A stretch of DNA of 64,000 bases, from assembly GCA_014871385.1 (NCBI GenBank), contig CM026429.1:14929979-14993978 (forward strand), given 5' to 3'. A program made the translations under genes and the position numbers. The notes below the pieces were generated by a model. It did no database searches, was not told where the DNA came from, and saw only the letters and a list, made by a program, of their open reading frames with translations. How positions within the stretch are numbered: the first letter of the stretch is position 1; every line of letters starts with the position of its first letter. Shown here in pieces: positions 58,840-64,000 of this stretch. This DNA comes from Ceratodon purpureus (taxonomy: Eukaryota; Streptophyta; Bryopsida; Pseudoditrichales; Ditrichaceae).

Positions 58840-59145
58840 AATGTGAATTTGTTTCTTATGAGCCATAGTAACTCGGGCCTTCTTGGATTTGCCTCCAATC
58901 TGCAATTGTGAAGAAGGTCATCAAGCAACTTGATGACCTTCTTCACAATTGTTTCAACTTTTGCACTACCTAATGCTATAGAAGCACGATTCATGACAGA
59001 CTTGTTTACGACACCAAGGTGTTAGAAGTTTCCTTCATTCTTTTCAACATAATATCTGAAGGCTTTCCTAATAATCATATTTGTTGTGTTTGGCATAGCT
59101 ACAACATTTATCCCTATGGTCTTTACATCTAAATGAAATTAATTT
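58840..59145 (-). pseudogene. Degenerate protein-like stretch, unrecognised
   Basis: One minus-strand frame reads DVKTIGINVVAMPNTTNM, then RKAFRYYVEKNEGNF, a stop, then NRASIALGSAKVETIVKK and LLDDLLHNCRLEANPRRPE. The run is longer and more protein-like than the AT-rich surroundings but carries a stop codon and has no clear start. I cannot name the family. It overlaps the 23-bp hairpin. Confidence 0.3.
58903..58951. repeat. Perfect 23-bp hairpin with 3-base loop
   Basis: The arm 58903-58925 (caattgtgaagaaggtcatc...) and the arm 58929-58951 are exact complements around caa. A loop this tight in DNA suggests a template-switch or inverted duplication event. Confidence 0.95.
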
Positions 59146-59764
59146 GATGAAAGATGCTATTTACAATAATCTACTAGTTGCCTTCTTGTATTCTCCACTT
59201 CAAGCGTGGTTCAAAAACCACCTCAACTTTCTTTCTAAATTGTCTTGGAAGGCTTTGTGTTCAATTGAAACACCATTGTATTTCCCCATATTATTCTAAA
59301 ATTTTCAACATATGTACTTAAACATAGACCATATATTTTGTCATTGTCAAAATAATCATAAGAATCACAAATAACAACTTCTTATTGATGTAGTTCATTG
59401 ACATGAAGTTGAAAGAACTAGATCCTTCACTTTATTCGGCTTTGGTTGTTGTCTTTTTGGTTTTAGGTTGGAGGTAGTAATACATGTAGCTCGGATAGAA
59501 GCTTCAATTGCAACATCATGCAGCTTGGCACTTCCATGCTTCCAAAGATTTGATTCTAACAACCCGATTTTTGAAAAAACAAATTAGCTACTTTGAATTT
59601 AGAGTGCTACAATTTTTTATAGTCTTCAATTGTGAAAGCACTTCTTCAACAATTTTTTTTTCAATCAATTTCTTCAATATTTATAGTGAATTGATTTGGC
59701 CCTCATTAGCCTTGACGTGTCCATCACTGTTGACATAAGATTGCAAGTAAGTGGCACAAACATC
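59146..59764. other. AT-rich sequence, possibly a decayed coding element
   Basis: Minus-strand stretches such as GKYNGVSIEHKAFQDNLERK (around 59240-59290) look protein-like, but stops interrupt every frame. No family is recognised. Confidence 0.3.
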
Positions 59765-59868
59765 AAATGCTTTATTACTACTAGAGAAGTGAAACTTGTA
59801 TTACATTCACTACATCAAATGCTTTATTACTACTAGAGTAGTGAAACTTGTATTACATTCACTACATC
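59765..59868. repeat. Two-copy tandem repeat, 52-bp unit
   Basis: Copies 59765-59816 and 59817-59868 differ at one visible base (gagaag against gagtag). Confidence 0.95.
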
Positions 59869-62580
59869 AAATTTGGAACACGGCTTTTTTGCCTACATTT
59901 CTTGCATCTACCTCAAAGATATTGTACTGCCTAAGCTACTTCAATTTTTTCCTACTGCTAAAATTTTCTTATTGCCACGACTAGACGCCCTTTAATGATA
60001 CAATATTACTTTGGAGTCTAATTTACTACAAGTAGCATTTGGGTACCAAGACCTTTCTAGAAATGTTCCGCTTAGAGGTGGTAAAAGACAATCATCTTCT
60101 ACATCAATGAGTTGATCTCTTCGTTGATGACAAATTGAGTTGTTCATGCAGTAATCAACTTGCTCATCAACTAACATATTGGACTCCATGGACGTTATAA
60201 ACACCTTTCCACACACACCTATCTAGTTGTTTTAGTCATTGCACTCCATTAATACAACCTTAAACTCTAAATTATTTGTCATTTTGTAATCTCTTACAAC
60301 ATAGTATATTGTTGTTCATTGTTTAGAGGCTATATTGAATACAAATACACAACAAACAAAAGAAAAAAGAACTATTTGAAATCCTATTCCTAGCTTGAAA
60401 TCTCACTTGCCTATTGTACATTCATGCAAAAATGTTTAGTGGATGAAAAAACGTAGGATTTTTTTATTTTTATGTTGGTCCATATTTAAGTCTTTCTAAT
60501 ATAAATGTGTAAATGTGGTTACACGTAAGCCTTACATATATCATAAAAAACCCTTCTCTTTTAGTTCCATATGCATTTACTTTTTGCTTAATGCAATTTG
60601 TATTCCGTACATACATTTAATAAACTATTGCTTCAAATAATACCTTCTTGTGCATGCACATGTATATAAATAGTACTAAAACAGTGCATTCATCGGGCAT
60701 AAAGAGAGAAGAACTCCAGTTCCATAAAAGGCCTGATGTGAATAAAGTGTTTGTTGATTGAAGATTTTGAATCTATTTCCAAAAGGATAATAGACCAAGG
60801 ATACCTTGCTATTGCCATTATAATGGAAGGGAGACACTAAAGACATAAATGTATTGTTTTAACAAGAAGAGAGGGGGTTATGGTTAGAAGCTTGTGTTTA
60901 TTATGAAAAATATGAGTTTAAACTTGCCAAGCCGTTAGATCAAATCTATTGGTTGAAATGAGTGTTTCTCATTGAATTGGTCCGGGTTTGAAATCCATTA
61001 GACTTTTTTGAGTGGTTTTTTGATGAATAATGGGTTGACACAATGATATACATAAATAAAGATGAGCCTAAAAGTACTTCTTTACTTTTTATAGTTTGAT
61101 ATCAAGGTGGGTCATTTTGGTGTAGTGATGGTCGAGGCATCTTTTGTGCATGAGTATGGACATTGCATATTGATTGGAAACAGTGTTAATAATTTTGAGG
61201 GCTTGTCTAAGTAATGTTTATGGAATTTTTTGTTTTTGGTGTAGTATTTTTAATGATGGTATATGTATAAAGGCTTTTGCACTTGCGGTGATGACTGTAA
61301 GAGGGTCTATTTTCCAACCTATCTAGCAATCTCAACCTACCATAATGGTTCCAAAATGGTCCAAACCACAAAACTAGGATTCGATTAAAAGGTTATGGCG
61401 GATGCTTTAATAGGACAATCAACTTGAAATACAAAACTGTTAAATAAGATAAGAACAAAGCATTTTAAGACATGCAGTTCATTAAAGAAAATAAGGTGTA
61501 TAATTATGACTTTAGATTCTCTATAGATTGAAATAATTCCAATACCAAATTTGGTTTTCATTTAGAACCTCCAAATATAACTTAATAGTTAGTTGCTTAT
61601 CAAAATTTAAGATGTTTTAGAAGGTTGTACCATTTTCAAATAAAACTTGCAAATGATGTATGTCCCAAATGATGCCTATTTATGTTCTTTTTTATATTTC
61701 ACAATCAAATTGGTGAAAGTAAATGCTAATAAGCCTTTCTCAAAGAAAAGAAAAAATGAGAAAATAAAAAACTCTAATTGTTATATCTTTTTAGTAGAGT
61801 GAGAAATCTCTCTGTAGATTTTTGCACAATACGAAGGTTTTAAAAAGCATTCCCTTATAACAATCTTGAAGAATATCAACTTACATCACTAAAATACACT
61901 TGAAAGGGCTTCAAACCTTCCAAAACCATTTATAAAAACATTCTAATGAAATACTTTGTCTAGCATGTTGAAATGAACAAACTATATCATTAAAAAGCTT
62001 CAAGATGGTACAAATAGTAGCTTAAGTTTGAATCATCAACTCTTCTATATATTTTACTTAAGAAAATCTTCAACAAGCTTTAGAATTAAAAAATTATGCC
62101 AATTGAACTATCTACATCATAAATTTATATTATTTTTGAATTTAATCTTTAATTTAATTTAATTTCTAATTATTCTTTATTTGTGGATAATTTATGATTG
62201 TTTAGACCAAGTCAACTGCCTGTATTATAAACTTCTAGCTTTACCAACTTTGATAATTTCCAAAGAATATTTATTTCAATTAGTTTTATCTTCCATCAGA
62301 TAAATTATGGTTGAAGAGAATCAAAGTGTCTATATCATAAAAGTCAAAGGTATTTGTCTTTGGAAGCTTAATAGTACAGGGAGTTTTTGATAGTTTGACA
62401 TGATACGACAACTTTTATAAATGTGCTAATTCAAATTTCAATTGTTTTTTGCAACTCTAGTAGCTTAGTGAGGTCTTTACAACTTTGCCAACTTGGACAA
62501 CTTTTCAAAGAATAATTTATATAACTTTTTTATCATTGCAAAGTTTTATCTTTAAATAACAATAAGAACTTTCATCAATC
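59869..62580. other. AT-rich sequence without recognised gene
   Basis: A minus-strand frame at 59992-60216 (74 codons, MCGKVFITSMESNMLVDEQV...) has ordinary protein composition but matches nothing I know. The rest shows no coding or repeat structure, apart from faint forerunners of the next array after ~62200. Confidence 0.4.
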
Positions 62581-62589
62581 AAACTATTT

Positions 62590-63420
62590 ATATCCCAAAC
62601 TTAAATGGACATTTGTCTCTAACAAGTGTGATAACTTACGAGGTCCTGGCACCCTCACCAATTCAAACAATCTTTATCTGTCTCTGCCAAACTTTTTTGT
62701 ATAGATTATTGATAATGATAGCTTACGCCAACCAATGGTCTACATCATAAATTTCAAAGGATATTTGTCTCTGGTAACTCTAGTAGCTTACAATGTCCTG
62801 GCACCATCGGAAGTTTGTACTGTCTTCATGATTTTTGTCCTGGCACCATCGGAAGTTTGTACTGTCTTCATGATTTTTGTCTGTGGATTATCAACAATGA
62901 TGACTCAAGCCAATTGACTGTCAACATCATAGACTTCAAAGGATATTTGTCTTTGGTAACTGTGATAGCTTATAGTGTCCTGGCACCCTCACGAGTTTGA
63001 ACAATCTTCATAACTTTTGTCTGTAGATTATTGATAATGATGACTGAAGCTAATTTACTATCAACATCATAGGCCTCAAAGGATATTTGTCTTTGGCAAC
63101 TTTGTAAGCTTACAGTGTCCTGGCACCCTCACGAGCTTGGACAGTCTTCATAACTTTTGTTTGTAGATACTATCAACATCGACTATCAACATCGTAAAGT
63201 TATGTGTCTGGAGCAACTCTAATAGCTTATAAGGTCCTGGCACCTTCACAAGTTTGGACTATCTTTACATGAATACTTGTCTCTAATAACTTTTTATATG
63301 TAGATTACAGATGACTCAAATGACCCACGTCAACCAGTTGTCTACATTTTTAAGTTTCAATAATGCTTCTTTGACAACTCTAGTAGTTTGACAAGGTCCT
63401 CTCTACTTCTTAAGTAGGAC
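62590..63420. repeat. Tandem array with ~141-bp unit and an internal 41-bp duplication
   Basis: Landmarks ggatatttgtct at 62759, 62941 and 63081, and gtcctggcacc near 62643, 62795, 62836, 62978, 63117 and 63235, define a unit of ~141 bases. The 182-base interval equals one unit plus 41, because tgtcctggcaccatcggaag and what follows are duplicated at 62794 and 62835. Copies are diverged. Confidence 0.85.
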
Positions 63421-64000
63421 AATTTTTATACTTAATGATGATAATTATGATGATGATGTCAATCAAACCAGGGTTTTTTTTTCATTTTTCAGAAAGTGCT
63501 GAAGTGGCGACATAAAATGTTATAGTGGTGCCGCATATTTCAACATTCATCCACATATTGGATAGAAAATATCACATTTGAAGATATCACACATTGATAA
63601 TTGTATTTTCATTCAAAATTTGGCGATTACATCCAATATATTATTTTAATCCAATTTTTTTGGGGAATTCATCCATGATTTTTGGTCATTTTTGGTCATT
63701 TTGTAGCCAAACTATATTTTTCTAGTGCAACCAGACTATATTTCGCTAGAAAAAAAATGGCTGGATCAAACTATCTAGACCATTTCCTTTTATGAATATA
63801 AGTCATCGGTAACTATGGCAACATTAGCAAATGCAATGATAGTTGTTAATAGTTGCATTGTCTGAATACTAATTCAATATTTTATTAGTATGATTCAAAA
63901 TTCATAATGCCAATAAAATTCATTTAAAGCACTAAATTTTATAAATAATTTTTTCTTGGTGCTCTTTAAAGAGGTTGTAATTACTAATTTTGTCATGAAT
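63421..64000. other. AT-rich end of window, CATCC-type motifs
   Basis: Motifs attcatcca and acatccaatat recur at 63550-63690, similar to the sequence around 47340-47500. No gene is seen. Confidence 0.4.

Noticed and set aside
60930..61010. tRNA-like B-box (gggtttgaaatcc) suggesting a tRNA or SINE
   Set aside because: No matching A-box, acceptor stem or tail at suitable distance.

Overview
This window is nuclear DNA of a land plant. The evidence is a set of spliced plant genes: a plant-type ABCG24/28-like transporter, a plastid phosphoglucan, water dikinase and a heavy-metal-associated (HMA) plant protein. There is also a plant-type PIF/Harbinger transposon with its Myb-like partner gene. Introns are mostly about 75 to 550 bases, which together with the AT-rich, repeat-rich flank fits a bryophyte or other non-seed plant. 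That placement is inference; nothing here fixes the species.

Region 1 (1-25,600) is gene-bearing. A GH123/DUF4091 glycosidase-like gene, cut off by the window start, runs on the plus strand (nine exons, 1-2283). It converges on a 15-exon ABCG transporter gene on the minus strand (3868-10137). Upstream, also on the minus strand, lie phosphoglucan, water dikinase as one uninterrupted reading frame (12442-16002) and a four-exon HMA-domain gene (23708-25400). I rebuilt all exon junctions by hand; reading phase is kept through every one. The long spaces between these genes hold nothing I can call a gene.

Region 2 (25,600-36,350) is a gene-poor transition: a GC-rich stretch, a perfect 35-bp minisatellite, and the first block of a degenerate ~100-bp satellite containing a sharper 48-bp sub-array.

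Region 3 (36,359-41,540) is a structurally complete 5.2-kb PIF/Harbinger element: TAA target duplications, 15-bp perfect terminal repeats, an intact DDE transposase gene and a convergent two-exon Myb-like/coiled-coil gene whose intron is filled with a polypurine tandem array.

Region 4 (41,540-64,000) is AT-rich repeat territory. Its most interesting content is a family of TTAA-flanked, CCCC...GGGG-ended elements in two size classes (~245 bp and ~850-925 bp), at least six copies in both orientations. The ends fit the piggyBac superfamily. A second block of the ~100-bp satellite is interrupted by one of these elements and by short A-tailed retroposon tails with clear target duplications. There are also two perfect long hairpins, a TA-flanked MITE and a ~141-bp tandem array. 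No cellular gene is recognisable here.

The cellular genes do not form a pathway; they are ordinary neighbours. The transposase and Myb-like genes do belong together as the two-protein machinery of one transposon.
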